Position numbers and translations under genes: made by a program
Shown here: positions 41,799 to 52,440 of the stretch, piece after piece
Position numbering within the stretch: position 1 is the stretch's first letter
Layout: each line of letters opens with the position of its first letter
Notes under the pieces: model-generated
The model's database searches: none
What the model saw: the letters and a program-made list of their open reading frames with translations, nothing else
What the model was told of the DNA's origin: nothing
DNA from: Pseudooceanicola marinus
Lineage (GTDB): Bacteria > Pseudomonadota > Alphaproteobacteria > Rhodobacterales > Rhodobacteraceae
Length of the DNA: 64,000 nucleotides
Assembly: GCF_002786295.1 (NCBI RefSeq)
Contig: NZ_PGTC01000008.1
Location: 62,001 to 126,000 of the forward strand
Direction of reading: 5' to 3'

Positions 41799-42422
41799 AT
41801 GTTTGCGGTTCTGAAAACCGGCGGCAAGCAATACAAGGTCCAGTCCGGCGACCTGCTGCGCGTCGAGAAGCTGGCGGCTGACGCTGGCGAGAAAATCCAG
41901 TTCAACGACGTTCTGATGCTCGGTGGCGACAAGGTCACCGTGGGCGCGCCCTTCGTGGCCGGCGCCGCCGTCCAGGCCGAGGTCATCGACCAGATCAAGG
42001 GCGACAAGGTCATCAACTTCGTCAAACGCCGCCGGAAGCACTCTTCCAAGCGCACCAAGGGTCACCGTCAGCAGCTGACCCTGCTGAAGATCACCGAGAT
42101 CCTGGCCGAAGGCGCGGACAAGTCCGGCGTGAAAGCCGCTGTCGGTGCCGGCTCGATCGACGGCGTCGCCGCAGCTCCGGCCCCCAAGGCCGAGAAGAAG
42201 GCCGCAGCTCCGAAGGCCGAAGCGGCCGCCGGCGCTGACGACCTGAAGAAGCTCTCGGGCGTGGGCCCCGCACTGGAGAAGAAGCTGGTTGCCGCCGGCA
42301 TCACCTCCTTCGCCCAGATCGCTGCCTGGACCGACGCCGACATCGAAGCCCTCGATGACGCGTTCAAGGGCAAGGCTCAGTCGAACAACTGGATCGCCGA
42401 AGCCAAGGAACTGGCCCAGTAA
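41799..42422 (+). CDS. rplU: 50S ribosomal protein L21 with helix-hairpin-helix extension
   Basis: The first about 103 residues are a normal L21 ([15 protein letters not shown], then [10 protein letters not shown] and [15 protein letters not shown]), which binds 23S rRNA next to L20. A 100-residue extension follows: an Ala/Lys linker ([18 protein letters not shown]) and a helix-hairpin-helix unit ([20 protein letters not shown]) of the kind found in DNA/RNA-binding proteins. The same tail is common in Rhodobacteraceae L21. Its role is unknown. AAGGAAG precedes the ATG, and rpmA follows after 27 nt. Confidence 0.96.
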   Translation: MFAVLKTGGKQYKVQSGDLLRVEKLAADAGEKIQFNDVLMLGGDKVTVGAPFVAGAAVQAEVIDQIKGDKVINFVKRRRKHSSKRTKGHRQQLTLLKITEILAEGADKSGVKAAVGAGSIDGVAAAPAPKAEKKAAAPKAEAAAGADDLKKLSGVGPALEKKLVAAGITSFAQIAAWTDADIEALDDAFKGKAQSNNWIAEAKELAQ

Positions 42423-42449
42423 GGGCCCCGTTAACAGGAGACACGCAAG

Positions 42450-42719
42450 ATGGCACACAAGAAAGCTGGCGGTTCTTCCCGCAACGGTCGCGACTCCGCG
42501 GGCCGCCGCCTCGGGATCAAGAAGTTCGGCGGCGAAGCCGTTCTGGCCGGTAACATCATCGCACGTCAGCGCGGCACCAAATGGTACCCCGGTGAAGGCG
42601 TCGGCATGGGCAAGGATCACACGATCTTCGCCACGGTTGAAGGCGCCGTGAAGTTCCACAAGGGCCTGAAGGGCCGGACCTTCATTTCGGTTATGCCAGT
42701 GGCCGAGGCCGCCGAGTAA
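42450..42719 (+). CDS. rpmA: 50S ribosomal protein L27
   Basis: An 89-residue L27 beginning [20 protein letters not shown], whose N-terminus reaches the peptidyl-transferase centre. [21 protein letters not shown] and [12 protein letters not shown] are the family signatures. CAGGAGAC precedes the ATG. It ends in a strong terminator. Confidence 0.98.
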   Translation: MAHKKAGGSSRNGRDSAGRRLGIKKFGGEAVLAGNIIARQRGTKWYPGEGVGMGKDHTIFATVEGAVKFHKGLKGRTFISVMPVAEAAE

Positions 42720-42743
42720 GCCGACTGCCCTCGCGACAGACAA

Positions 42744-42774
42744 AAAGGGGATCGGCAACCAGCCGGTCCCCTTT
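42744..42774 (+). terminator. terminator of the rplU-rpmA operon
   Basis: AAAGGGGATCGGC (42744-42756) pairs with GCCGGTCCCCTTT (42762-42774) with one T-G wobble and a 5-nt loop. Confidence 0.88.
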
Positions 42775-42819
42775 GCCGTTTCGGTGGTGAAAGGGGCCCG
42801 ACCCCGAGAGGAGCACCCC

Positions 42820-43434
42820 ATGGACGACGCAGATATCAAGGATCCGTTGAAATCGCGCAGTGGCGCGATGATCGCCGCGGCGGACCGCAAGGCCGCGGGC
42901 GACGCGGAGGCATTCGACCAGCCGGTCATCGAGGCCGATGGCATGGTGCTGCGTCCGCTGACCTACGCCGATGCGGGGATGATCGAATTCTACGCCAGCG
43001 ATGCGCGGGTGGCCGAGATGACCACCTCGGTCCCGCACCCGCTGCCGCCGGGCACGACGGACAGTTTCGTTGCCCGGGCCTTGAAACCCTCGCCGCGCGA
43101 GGTGATCTGGGCGATGGATGCCTCTGCCGAGGGCGGGGCGGACTTCAAGGGCGTCATCAGCCTGAAACGCATGGACGGCGGGCAGAGTGAGATCGGCTAC
43201 TGGGTCGCGCCAAGCTGGTGGAACGGCAATGCGGCCTCGGCCGCGGTCGAGGCACTGGTGGCGGCGAACCCGCTTGGCGACCGGACCTATTTCGCCACCG
43301 TTTTTCAAGACAATCCCGGTGCAGCCCGCGTGCTGACCAAGACCGGGTTCGAATACGTGGGAGACGCCGAGGCCTTCTCGGTGGCACGGGGCGCCAAGGT
43401 GGCGACCTGGACCTATATCAGAAAACTCGATTGA
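42820..43434 (+). CDS. GNAT family N-acetyltransferase
   Basis: A 204-residue GNAT-fold acetyltransferase of the RimJ/RimL-like group. The core starts at VIEADGMVLRPLTYADAGMI (about residue 38), the acetyl-CoA strand is SEIGYWVAPSWWNGNAAS and the end FATVFQDNPGAARVLTKTGFEYVG is the classical motif B. The first 35 residues are an unrelated basic/acidic lead. The substrate is unknown. GAGAGGAG precedes the ATG. In this bacterial group it commonly sits between rpmA and obgE. Confidence 0.9.
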   Translation: MDDADIKDPLKSRSGAMIAAADRKAAGDAEAFDQPVIEADGMVLRPLTYADAGMIEFYASDARVAEMTTSVPHPLPPGTTDSFVARALKPSPREVIWAMDASAEGGADFKGVISLKRMDGGQSEIGYWVAPSWWNGNAASAAVEALVAANPLGDRTYFATVFQDNPGAARVLTKTGFEYVGDAEAFSVARGAKVATWTYIRKLD

Positions 43435-43456
43435 GCCGCCGGCCCGCCTGAGATAG

Positions 43457-45654
<2,198 letters not shown>

Positions 45655-45687
45655 TCGCCGCAGGCGCCGCCGCCCAAGGAGGATGGG

Positions 45688-46953
45688 ATGAACGACACCC
45701 TGACGATCGAAGAAGTGATGACCGGGATCGGTCGGGCCGCCAAGGACGCCGCCGCCGAGCTGGCCTTCGCCCCCGCCGAGGCCAAGGCTCGCGCGCTGGA
45801 AGCCGCCGCCGACGCGGTCTGGGCCGCGCGCGCCGATATCATCGCCGCCAATGCCGAGGACCTGAAGTTTGGGGAGGACAAGGGCCTGACGCCGGCCATG
45901 ATGGACCGGCTGAAGCTGGACGAGACCCGCATCAAGGGCATCGTCGACAGCCTGCGCGCCATTGCTGCCCAGAAAGACCCTGTGGGCGAGGTGATCGCCG
46001 AGTGGGAACAGCCCACGGGGCTGAAGATCCGCCGCGTGCGCACCCCCCTGGGCGTTGTCGGCGTGATCTACGAAAGCCGCCCCAACGTCACGGCGGATGC
46101 GGGTGCGCTCTGCCTGAAGGCCGGTAATGCGGTGATCCTGCGCGGTGGTTCGGAGAGCTTTCACAGCTCGCGCGCCATCCATGCCTGTCTGCTGGAGGGC
46201 CTGCGCGCCGCGGGCCTGCCTGAGGCCGCGATCCAGCTGGTGCCGACCCGCGATCGCGCGGCGGTGAGCGAGATGCTGACGGCGACCGACTACATCGACG
46301 TGATCGTGCCCCGGGGTGGCAAAGGCCTTGTGGGGCTGGTGCAGCGCGAGGCGCGGGTGCCGGTCTTCGCCCACCTGGAAGGCATCGTGCATATCTACAT
46401 CGACAAGGCCGCCGACCCGGTGAAGGCGCTGGACGTGGTGCTGAACGCCAAGACCCGGCGCACCGGCATCTGCGGCGCCGTGGAATGCCTGCTGATCCAC
46501 CGCGACGTCGTGGCAACCATCGGGCAGGGCGTGCTGCGCGCGCTGGCCGAAAAGGGCGTCGAGGTGCGCGGCGATGCCGAGCTATCGAAACTGCCGGGCA
46601 TTTCCGCCGCGGAGGAGGATGACTGGGGCCGGGAATACCTCGACAGCATCGTCGCGGCCCGTGTGGTCGATGACGTCGACGACGCCATCGCCTATATCCG
46701 CAAGCATTCGTCGAGCCACACCGAGGGTGTCATCACCGAGGATCCGGAGGTCGCGGAGCGCTTCTTCCAGCGCGTCGACAGTGCCATCCTGATGTGGAAC
46801 GCCTCGACCCAGTTCGCCGATGGCGGCGAGTTCGGCATGGGCGCGGAGATCGGCATCGCCACCGGCAAGATGCACGCCCGTGGCCCCGTGGGGGCCGAAC
46901 AGCTGACCTCGTTCAAGTACCTGGTGACCGGAGACGGCACGACCCGCGCCTAG
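45688..46953 (+). CDS. proA: glutamate-5-semialdehyde dehydrogenase (gamma-glutamyl phosphate reductase)
   Basis: A 421-residue NADPH-dependent enzyme of the second proline step, aldehyde dehydrogenase fold. Key parts: [42 protein letters not shown], the catalytic Cys in [15 protein letters not shown] and [26 protein letters not shown] precedes the ATG (a nearby ATG at 45683 is out of frame). With proB it forms the proline-synthesis pair; a terminator follows. Confidence 0.97.
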   Translation: MNDTLTIEEVMTGIGRAAKDAAAELAFAPAEAKARALEAAADAVWAARADIIAANAEDLKFGEDKGLTPAMMDRLKLDETRIKGIVDSLRAIAAQKDPVGEVIAEWEQPTGLKIRRVRTPLGVVGVIYESRPNVTADAGALCLKAGNAVILRGGSESFHSSRAIHACLLEGLRAAGLPEAAIQLVPTRDRAAVSEMLTATDYIDVIVPRGGKGLVGLVQREARVPVFAHLEGIVHIYIDKAADPVKALDVVLNAKTRRTGICGAVECLLIHRDVVATIGQGVLRALAEKGVEVRGDAELSKLPGISAAEEDDWGREYLDSIVAARVVDDVDDAIAYIRKHSSSHTEGVITEDPEVAERFFQRVDSAILMWNASTQFADGGEFGMGAEIGIATGKMHARGPVGAEQLTSFKYLVTGDGTTRA

Positions 46954-47017
46954 GCGCGGGCCGGCCTCGGAGGGTGGCCCGGAAAGAGACGGGCCGCCGG
47001 AGGCAAGGTTCGGGTAG

Positions 47018-47039
47018 GGGCCTCGCCGTGGCGGGGCCC
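47018..47039. terminator. terminator after proA
   Basis: GGGCCTCG and CGGGGCCC (with one T-G pair) form a stem closing CCGTGG. It lies between convergent proA and chpT; the T stretch is poor. Confidence 0.55.
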
Positions 47040-47055
47040 TTGTCGTGTCGCGCGG

Positions 47056-47661
47056 TCAAAACCGCAGGGTCAGGCTGCCGTCCTGTTCTGTGACGGCGAT
47101 CTGGCCGTGCCGTTCGGCCACCAGAGAGGGCAGCAGGGCGAACTGCACATGGGCGGGCATGACCGTCTCGGTGCCTTCGCCACTGGCCAGGATCTGCCAC
47201 AACCCCGGATCGGGATGCGTCCCGCGCGCCGGGCCCGAAACCTCCCACCCCGTGGGGTCGTCATCGGGCCGGGTGACCGAGATGACGCCGCCATGGGGCA
47301 TGGCGCTTTCCAGGCAGAGCAGCGCCAGGAAGACCTCCTGGATGCGGCGGCGCTGGAGATCGCCGGTCGGTGTCCAATCGTAGGTCTGGCGCCCCGACCG
47401 GCTGAGATCGTCGAGCAGGTCCGACACCTCCCGCGAGCCGATGCGCTGTCCCTCGCCGGCCAGGCCGAAGGCGATCCGCATGAAACGGATCTTGGCGGAG
47501 GCGGCGGAGACCGAGTCGGAGATCAGGCCCATTTCCGGCCCCTGCGCCGCGCCTTCCAGCGACAGCAGTTCCAGACCGTTCTGGATCGCGCCGACCGGAG
47601 AAATCAGGTCGTGACAGATCCGCGACCCTATGAGCGAGGCGAGAAGGTGCGTAGACTGCAA
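47056..47661 (-). CDS. chpT: histidine phosphotransferase ChpT
   Basis: A 201-residue ChpT: an N-terminal DHp-like helical pair with the phospho-His in LIGSRICHDLISPVGAI and a degenerate ATPase-like domain (SVTRPDDDPTGWEVSGP) without ATP motifs. In alphaproteobacteria it passes phosphate from CckA to CtrA and CpdR, controlling cell cycle, motility or gene-transfer-agent genes. The TTG start (the only one after a TAA) has AAGGG 9 nt ahead. It diverges from the DUF3553 gene with starts about 40 nt apart, a usual neighbour. Confidence 0.88.
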   Translation of the reverse strand: MQSTHLLASLIGSRICHDLISPVGAIQNGLELLSLEGAAQGPEMGLISDSVSAASAKIRFMRIAFGLAGEGQRIGSREVSDLLDDLSRSGRQTYDWTPTGDLQRRRIQEVFLALLCLESAMPHGGVISVTRPDDDPTGWEVSGPARGTHPDPGLWQILASGEGTETVMPAHVQFALLPSLVAERHGQIAVTEQDGSLTLRF

Positions 47662-47700
47662 TGTGACTTACCCTTTACCCTGACTGTCGAAAGCCCCGCG

Positions 47701-47883
47701 ATGTCCGATCTGAACGCCCTGCTGGAACCTGGCATGCTCGTGCGCCATCCCATGGAGCCCGACTGGGGCACGGGGCAGGTGCAATCGAACATCGGCGGCC
47801 GGATCACGGTGAACTTCCCCGAGGCCGGCAAGATCGTCATCGACGGGTCCAGAATCGCGTTGATCCCGGTCTTCGACCACTGA
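47701..47883 (+). CDS. DUF3553 family small protein
   Basis: A 60-residue protein of the DUF3553 family: LLEPGMLVRHPMEPDWGTG, then QVQSNIGGRITVNFPEAGKI. The beta-rich pattern resembles the small CarD-like or Tudor-like barrels at the ends of helicases, suggesting nucleic-acid or protein contact, but no function is established. It starts 39 nt from the divergent chpT start. Confidence 0.85.
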   Translation: MSDLNALLEPGMLVRHPMEPDWGTGQVQSNIGGRITVNFPEAGKIVIDGSRIALIPVFDH

Positions 47884-48046
47884 AACCGTTAAGTGGTATA
47901 CAGGAGGTTAATACAGGCCAGGGTTGCGCCGAAAGACCAAAGAGCTACGTGCCCACGCTTGCCTGTATCGCGCCTCTTGCCTACAACGCCGCAAGGTCGG
48001 GACATGCCCGGCCGGACAGGATGATCGCAGGACCCAAGCGCCCCTC

Positions 48047-48823
48047 ATGACCCAGACCGCCGCCCCGCAGTTCGAGACCCGCCTGGCCGCGAGCGAAGAG
48101 GAACTGCGCGCGGCGCAGCACCTGCGCTACAAGGTCTTCGTCGAGGAACTGGGCGGCAGTGGCGCCATGGTCGACCACGAGGCGGAGCTGGAGCGGGATC
48201 GCTTCGATCCGCATTTCGATCACCTGCTGCTGATCGACCACGCCCGTGCAGGTGCGCTGCGCGAGCAGGTCGTGGGCGTCTATCGCCTGCTGACCGATGA
48301 CGCCGCGGCAAGGATCGGCCAGTTCTATTCCGCCGATGAATACGACCTGTCGAAGCTGACCGGCTCGGGGCGCAAGCTGCTGGAACTGGGGCGCTCCTGC
48401 CTGCACGCCGACTATCGCGGCGGGGCGGCGATGATGCATATGTGGGCCGCGCTGGCCGACTACGTGACCGAGCGCGGGATCGAGGTGCTTTTCGGTGTGG
48501 CGTCGTTCCACGGCACGGATGTCGAAGCGCTGGCCGGGCCCTTGTCGGCCCTGCATGCCCGCCACCTGGCGCCCGAAGCCCTGCGCGTGCGTGCGCTGGA
48601 GGATTCCTTCCAGCGGATGGACCTGATCCCCGAGGCCGAGCTGGATCGCGTAGCGGCCATGCGCGCCGTGCCGGCGCTGATCAAGGGTTACCTGAAGCTG
48701 GGCGGCTTTGTCGGCGAAGGCGCCTACATCGACTATGCCTTCAACACCGTGGACGTCTGCCTGGTGCTGGACACGCAGCTGCTGAACGAAAAGCAGAGCC
48801 GCCTGTTCCGGCGCGAGGGCTGA
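48047..48823 (+). CDS. olsB: L-ornithine N-acyltransferase (ornithine lipid synthesis)
   Basis: A 258-residue OlsB-type GNAT-like acyltransferase that joins a 3-hydroxyacyl chain from ACP to ornithine, giving lyso-ornithine lipid. Signatures: LRAAQHLRYKVFVEELGG, DHLLLIDH, RLLTDDAA, LELGRSCLHADYRGG, LFGVASFHGTD and LIKGYLKLGGFVGEGAYID. It is followed 4 nt later by the PlsC-like olsA, the standard operon. A longer frame from 47924 lacks homology. Expression in relatives often rises under phosphate limitation, but no Pho box was noted here. Confidence 0.93.
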   Translation: MTQTAAPQFETRLAASEEELRAAQHLRYKVFVEELGGSGAMVDHEAELERDRFDPHFDHLLLIDHARAGALREQVVGVYRLLTDDAAARIGQFYSADEYDLSKLTGSGRKLLELGRSCLHADYRGGAAMMHMWAALADYVTERGIEVLFGVASFHGTDVEALAGPLSALHARHLAPEALRVRALEDSFQRMDLIPEAELDRVAAMRAVPALIKGYLKLGGFVGEGAYIDYAFNTVDVCLVLDTQLLNEKQSRLFRREG

Positions 48824-48827
48824 GGGC

Positions 48828-49667
48828 ATGAGCAGCACCTGGTATGCGCCCGAGCCGCCCGCGCCGCCACCGCCGCTGGACGGCGCCGCGAAGTGGCGCA
48901 TCGCGCGCCGCGCCGGGCCGCTGGCGCTGTTCCTTCTGCTGTGCCTCGTCCTGCTGCTGCTGGTGCGCCTGGTCGAGCGTCTGCTGTGCGGGCTGCGCCG
49001 CCCGGTCACGCCGATCTTCCAGCGCCAGGTCTGCCGGGCCTTCTTTCGCCTCTCCGGTATCCGGCTGAAGGTCACCGGCACGCCGATGCGCGATCGCGGC
49101 GCGATGGTGTCGAACCACGTCAGCTGGCTGGACATCTTCACCCTGTCGGCGCCGCGCCCGGTCTTCTTTGTGTCGAAATCCGAGGTCCGCAGCTGGCCCG
49201 GCATCGGCTTTCTCGCTCGGGCCGCCGGCACCGTGTTCATCACCCGCAAGCGCGGCGATGCGAAGGCCCAGCAGGACGTGTTCCTGAACCGCCTGCGCGC
49301 CGGTCAGAGGCTGATGTTCTTCCCCGAGGGAACCTCGACCGACGGCAAGCGGGTGCTGCCCTTCAAGACCACGCTGTTCGCCGCCTTCTTCGCACCTGAA
49401 CTGCGTGACTTCTGCCACGTGCAGCCGGTCACGCTGCTTTACCGCGCGCCCGAAGGAGAGGAGCCGCGGTTCTACGGATGGTGGGGCGACATGGACTTTG
49501 GCGCGAGCTTCCTGAAGGTCTTCGGGGCGAAGCGCCAGGGCGGGGTGGAGGTGATCTATCACCCGCCGCTGGCCGTGGCCGATTTCGCCGATCGCAAGGC
49601 GCTGGCCGCCGAATGCGAACGGCGGGTGCGCAGCGCCATGCCCTGGGATTGGCAGAAGGACGCCTGA
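48828..49667 (+). CDS. olsA: lyso-ornithine lipid O-acyltransferase
   Basis: A 279-residue PlsC-family acyltransferase with one N-terminal membrane helix (LALFLLLCLVLLLLVRLV). The catalytic HX4D motif is in SNHVSWLDI, and the acceptor-binding FFPEGTSTDG and the KTTLFAAFF segment match OlsA. It adds the second fatty acid to lyso-ornithine lipid at the inner membrane. The start lies 4 nt after olsB. It converges with the ThiE-like gene. Confidence 0.9.
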   Translation: MSSTWYAPEPPAPPPPLDGAAKWRIARRAGPLALFLLLCLVLLLLVRLVERLLCGLRRPVTPIFQRQVCRAFFRLSGIRLKVTGTPMRDRGAMVSNHVSWLDIFTLSAPRPVFFVSKSEVRSWPGIGFLARAAGTVFITRKRGDAKAQQDVFLNRLRAGQRLMFFPEGTSTDGKRVLPFKTTLFAAFFAPELRDFCHVQPVTLLYRAPEGEEPRFYGWWGDMDFGASFLKVFGAKRQGGVEVIYHPPLAVADFADRKALAAECERRVRSAMPWDWQKDA

Positions 49668-49685
49668 GGCGCCCTTTGCCCGGGA

Positions 49686-50303
49686 TCAGAACCGTTCGGT
49701 CAGTGCCTTCAGCGCGGCGACGGCATCGACTTCGCGCCAGATCTCTTCGCCCACGCCGAAGAAATCGGTGACAGGCGAGAGGCGCGCCACGACCTCGGGG
49801 CTCAGCCCGCCTTCGGCGACCACGGGCAGTTCGATCATCTGCGACCACCATTCGAAGACCTCGAAATCGGCGGTTTCGCCATCGGCGAGCGCGGTGGTGC
49901 CGACAGGCCCGAAGGAGATGTAGTCACAACCCGCTTCGCCCGCGTTCATGCCCTCGTGCCGGGAGGTGCCGCAGAAGGCCCCGACGATGGCATCGGCGCC
50001 AAGCGCCTTGCGCGCCTTGCGCACCGACCGCGCGCCGTCATCCAGGTGCACCCCGTCGAGACCCAGACGTTCGGCCAGCACGATATGCCGGTCGATCACC
50101 AGCGCCACGTCACGCGGCGTCGTCACCTCGCGCAGGGCGTCGGCGGCGCGACAGATGCGATCCTCGTCGTGGCTGGCCAGGGTCAGGCGGACGCAGGCGA
50201 CCTCCTGCGCGTCCAGCACGGCGGCCAGGCGATCGGGGAATTCCATCAGGTCGAATTCCGGCGGGGAAATCAGATAGATCTGCGGCTGCTCTTCCTGGGA
50301 CAT
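49686..50303 (-). CDS. thiamine phosphate synthase-like protein (ThiE/TenI family)
   Basis: A 205-residue TIM-barrel of the ThiE/TenI group: IYLISPPEFD, ALVIDRHIVLAERLGLDGVHLDDG, VGAFCGTSRHEGMNAGEAGCDYISFGPVG and PVVAEGGLSPE. Enzyme-grade ThiE proteins carry a diphosphate-binding loop of the type G.S.H; here it is replaced by GTSRHEG, roughly conserved. The function may be thiamine phosphate synthase or a TenI-like relative; no other thiamine gene is nearby. GAGAGG precedes the ATG. Confidence 0.78.
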   Translation of the reverse strand: MSQEEQPQIYLISPPEFDLMEFPDRLAAVLDAQEVACVRLTLASHDEDRICRAADALREVTTPRDVALVIDRHIVLAERLGLDGVHLDDGARSVRKARKALGADAIVGAFCGTSRHEGMNAGEAGCDYISFGPVGTTALADGETADFEVFEWWSQMIELPVVAEGGLSPEVVARLSPVTDFFGVGEEIWREVDAVAALKALTERF

Positions 50304-50471
50304 TCCGGGGCCTCTCACGTTTCGGGCCGATATAGCGTGCCACCGGCGCTGGTGCAAAGGGATTGCGACGGCAGAGCGTGCAGGACCAGCGCGGCGGATC
50401 CCGGGGGCAGGGGCCTCGACAGCGCTGCCCGGCGCGTCTAGGAGGGGCCAGTCTTTCAAGGAGCCTGACCC

Positions 50472-51206
50472 ATGTCGCAACCCGCTTTCGTGCTTGTCCG
50501 CCCCCAGATGGGGGAAAACATCGGCGGAGCCGCGCGGGCGATGTGGAATTTCGGCCTCGACCGGATGCGTCTGGTCAGCCCGCGCGACGGTTGGCCCAAC
50601 CCGAAGGCGGTGGCCATGGCCTCCGGCGCCGGCCGCCTGCTGGATGAGGCGAAGCTGTGCGAGACCACGGCCGAGGCGCTGGAGGATTGCTCCTACGTTT
50701 TCGCCACCACCGCCCGGGCGCGGGGTCTGACGAAACCCGTGGTGACGCCCGAACGCGCGATGGAGATCGCACGGGAGAAGATCCTGGCGGGTGAAAAGGT
50801 GGCGGTTCTCTTCGGTCCGGAACGGGCCGGGTTGGAGAACGACGACATCGCTAAGGCCAACGCCATCATCAACGTGCCGGTGAACCCCGAATTCGCCTCC
50901 CTCAACCTGGCGCAATGCGTGCTGCTGACGGCCTATGAATGGCGCCGCCAGGCCGTGGATGTGGAGGCCGAGCGGATGGAGATGGCGGGGGCCGACTGGG
51001 CCAGCCAGATCGAGATCGAGAAGCTGGCGGATCACTACGAGGGCCGGCTGGAAGAGGCCGGGTTCTTCTTCCCCGAGACCAAGGCGGAGGGGATGAAGCT
51101 GGTGCTGCGCAACTTCTGGTCGCGCATGCCGCTGACCCGGCCCGACGTGCAGATGATGCACGGCATCCTGCGCCAGATGGTGCGCTGGAAGGAACGCGGC
51201 GACTGA
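50472..51206 (+). CDS. trmJ: tRNA/rRNA methyltransferase of the TrmJ (SpoU) family
   Basis: A 244-residue SPOUT 2'-O-methyltransferase. VLVRPQMGENIGGAARAMWNFG (motif 1), VLFGPERAGLENDDI (motif 2) and FASLNLAQCVLLTAYEW (motif 3 of the knot) are TrmJ hallmarks. The enzyme methylates position 32 of tRNAs. The C-terminal helical tail (about 165-244) is the usual TrmJ extension. CAAGGAG precedes the ATG. It sits alone before ctaA, 96 nt away. Confidence 0.9.
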   Translation: MSQPAFVLVRPQMGENIGGAARAMWNFGLDRMRLVSPRDGWPNPKAVAMASGAGRLLDEAKLCETTAEALEDCSYVFATTARARGLTKPVVTPERAMEIAREKILAGEKVAVLFGPERAGLENDDIAKANAIINVPVNPEFASLNLAQCVLLTAYEWRRQAVDVEAERMEMAGADWASQIEIEKLADHYEGRLEEAGFFFPETKAEGMKLVLRNFWSRMPLTRPDVQMMHGILRQMVRWKERGD

Positions 51207-51302
51207 GCCGCCCGCTTGTGCTCTCTGCGCCCCTGCGCCGCCTTGCCCCCGGGTGCGCCCGGGGCTAGGGTCCGCCGGCCAATCAGAGCCAGCGAGGGCC
51301 GC

Positions 51303-52439
51303 ATGAGCGAGAAACGCAGCATTTTCGAAGAGGTGGGCAGCGACGACGCGCGCCCCGAGATCCGCAAGGGCGGCATCGACGCCGGGCGCCGGGGATCGCG
51401 CAAGGGATTGCGCGCCTGGCTGGTCCTTCTCTTCCTCATGGTCGCCGTGATGATCGTGGTGGGCGGGCTGACGCGGCTGACCGACAGCGGGTTGTCGATC
51501 ACCGAGTGGAAACCCCTGTCGGGCGCCCTGCCGCCGATGACCCAGGCTGATTGGGAGGCGGAATTCGCCCTCTACCAGCAGATCCCGCAGTTCACCGAGA
51601 TGAACTCCTGGATGGAGCTGTCGGACTTCAAGCAGATCTACTGGTGGGAATGGGGCCACCGCCAGCTTGGCCGTGCCATCGGGCTGGTCTGGGCGGTCGG
51701 GTTCCTGGGCTTCTGGATCTCGGGGCGGATGCCCACGGGCTGGGTGAAACGCTCGCTCCTGATCGGGGCCATGGGCGGCGCACAGGGCGCCATCGGCTGG
51801 TGGATGGTCTCCTCCGGTCTCGGGGAAGGGATGCTGAGCGTCGCCTCCTACCGGCTGGCGGTGCACCTTGGCCTGGCCTTCGCGATCCTGGGCACCATCG
51901 CCTGGTATGTCTTCCTGCTGAGCCGCGAGGAACGCGACCTGATGCAGGCCCGCCGCGTGCGCGAGGCGAAACAGTTCGGCCTGGCGACCGGCTGGATGCA
52001 TTTCGCCTTCCTGCAGATCCTGCTGGGCGCGCTGGTCGCGGGGATCGACGCCGGGCGGTCCTTCACCGACTGGCCGACCATGGGTGGGCAGTTCTTCCCG
52101 CCCTATGCCTTCGACATCGAGCCGGTCTGGCGCAACTTCCTGGAAAACCCCGGGCTGGTGCAGTTCATCCACCGCATGTCCGGATACCTGCTGCTGATCT
52201 TCGGCACCGTGGCCTTCCTGCGGGGGCGGCGCAGCGCCAACCCGGCCACGCGGCGCGCCTTCACCGCGGCCTATATCGCCCTCTGGGGCCAGGTGGCCCT
52301 GGGCGTGGCCGCCGTCATGACCGCCGCGCATCTGCATGTGGCGATCACTCACCAGGTTGTCGCGGTGCTGCTGTGGGTGCTGATCCTGCGCGCCCGCTTC
52401 GCCGCCGCCTATCCCGTTGCCACCAGTGTCCGAGGCTGA
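51303..52439 (+). CDS. ctaA: heme A synthase
   Basis: A 378-residue COX15/CtaA with eight membrane helices. It oxidises heme O to heme A for cytochrome aa3 oxidase. GGLTRLTDSGLSITEWKP, the first His pair region WWEWGHRQLGR and the second half with FIHRMSGYLLL and HLHVAITHQ match type-2 CtaA. A 30-residue polar N-terminus is normal here. GAGGG precedes the ATG. The M32 peptidase starts 1 nt after its stop. Confidence 0.95.
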   Translation: MSEKRSIFEEVGSDDARPEIRKGGIDAGRRGSRKGLRAWLVLLFLMVAVMIVVGGLTRLTDSGLSITEWKPLSGALPPMTQADWEAEFALYQQIPQFTEMNSWMELSDFKQIYWWEWGHRQLGRAIGLVWAVGFLGFWISGRMPTGWVKRSLLIGAMGGAQGAIGWWMVSSGLGEGMLSVASYRLAVHLGLAFAILGTIAWYVFLLSREERDLMQARRVREAKQFGLATGWMHFAFLQILLGALVAGIDAGRSFTDWPTMGGQFFPPYAFDIEPVWRNFLENPGLVQFIHRMSGYLLLIFGTVAFLRGRRSANPATRRAFTAAYIALWGQVALGVAAVMTAAHLHVAITHQVVAVLLWVLILRARFAAAYPVATSVRG

Positions 52440-52440
52440 G

